From: Methylobacterium gregans
Lineage (GTDB): Bacteria; Pseudomonadota; Alphaproteobacteria; Rhizobiales; Beijerinckiaceae
Direction of reading: 5' to 3'
Assembly (NCBI RefSeq): GCF_022179245.1
Contig: NZ_BPQM01000130.1
Span: forward strand, 1-43,698
Length of the DNA stretch: 43,698 nt
The translations under genes and the position numbers were made by a program. Below the pieces are notes generated by a model, which was given only the letters and a program-made list of their open reading frames with translations, had not been told where the DNA came from and did not search any database. Below are positions 43,337 through 43,698 of the stretch, one piece after another. Numbering within the stretch: position 1 is the first letter of the stretch; every line of letters starts with the position of its first letter.

Positions 43337-43698
43337 TCAGGTTCTCGCTGGATCGGCGACGGTCATCGGGGTAACCCCGACCACTACGGCAGGCATCGCG
43401 ATCTCCGCCACCTCGACCCGCAGCCCGGACGCCAGGGCTGCCGACACCGCATGGTTCAGCGCAGGTTCGGGCAGGATGTCGCTAGTCAGGCTGGGCCAGC
43501 GGGCGACGAAGGCCTGCACCGCCAGGAGCGCATCGTCGTGATGCGAGGTTCCCTTGCCGAGGCCGGACACGAACGCCTCCCAGACGAATAGGGACGCCTC
43601 CCCCGCGCGGAAACGTGCCAAGTTGATCGTGACGATGACGGGGCCTGCGGTCTTCCGAAGGCGGGCGAACGACCAAGGCATCAGCGCCAGCGCCGCGC
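43337..43698 (-). CDS. Partial unknown protein, 5' end beyond the window
   Basis: The minus-strand frame stays open to the right edge, so the start is outside; the Met at 43681 (MPWSFARLRKTAG) is probably internal. Visible sequence includes PVIVTINLARFRAGEASLF, VWEAFVSG, then SHHDDALLAVQAFVARWPS. The paired His-Asp-Asp could be a metal site of an RNase H-like nuclease (DUF429-like), but this is a guess. Base composition is host-like, so it may mark the chromosome beyond the island. Confidence 0.55.
   Translation of the reverse strand, partial: AALALMPWSFARLRKTAGPVIVTINLARFRAGEASLFVWEAFVSGLGKGTSHHDDALLAVQAFVARWPSLTSDILPEPALNHAVSAALASGLRVEVAEIAMPAVVVGVTPMTVADPART

Overview
The window looks like chromosome of a pink-pigmented methylotrophic alphaproteobacterium of the Methylobacterium/Methylorubrum type. 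This is inferred from very high G+C coding DNA, oxalate genes (oxc, frc), a full malonate decarboxylase operon and alphaproteobacterial regulators; no rRNA or other taxonomic marker is present. Most genes are host-like. The last ~3.7 kb, after a tRNA-Arg gene, is visibly more A+T-rich and carries an integrase.

Layout. (1) 32-5508: a terminator from an upstream gene, then a 68-aa protein, a serine O-acetyltransferase, a Family 2 encapsulin shell protein with an inserted cyclic-nucleotide-binding-like domain, and a SufS-type cysteine desulfurase with a ~270-residue disordered N-terminal extension. This is a protein nanocompartment for sulfur metabolism: cysteine precursor synthesis, a shell and an encapsulated desulfurase. 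(2) 5635-10625: a PepSY/response regulator/histidine kinase operon, a degenerate thermonuclease-like protein, a two-part YeeE/YedE sulfur transporter, and a BigR/SqrR-type ArsR regulator with two cysteines. A palindrome overlaps the transporter promoter. (3) 10750-20148: a reduced type II secretion locus (prepilin peptidase, GspG, GspD, GspC/N-like, GspM-like, GspE, GspF). (4) 20309-28121: oxalyl-CoA decarboxylase and formyl-CoA transferase in convergent orientation with an esterase and an HPP-CBS membrane protein between them, then a PAS protein, an OsmC protein and a SnoaL-like protein. (5) 28209-36008: malonate decarboxylase operon mdcA-C-D-E-G-B-H plus an alpha/beta hydrolase, with a divergent GntR regulator. 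(6) 36095-39512: a GlcD/D-lactate dehydrogenase-type flavoprotein, a GH13 amylase-family enzyme and an OhrR-type MarR regulator. (7) 39908-43336: intact tRNA-Arg(ACG), then a tyrosine integrase, an excisionase-like protein and an HNH-associated-domain protein, all on the minus strand. (8) 43337 to the window end: a partial gene.

How the parts may work together. The encapsulin cluster and the BigR-like/YeeE-YedE cluster both concern reduced sulfur: one traps cysteine-derived sulfur, the other probably imports sulfur compounds under persulfide control. The oxalate and malonate clusters are two dicarboxylate decarboxylation routes using CoA or ACP thioesters. The most unusual element is the encapsulin operon; the reduced secretion system with a glycine-rich secretin insert is second.
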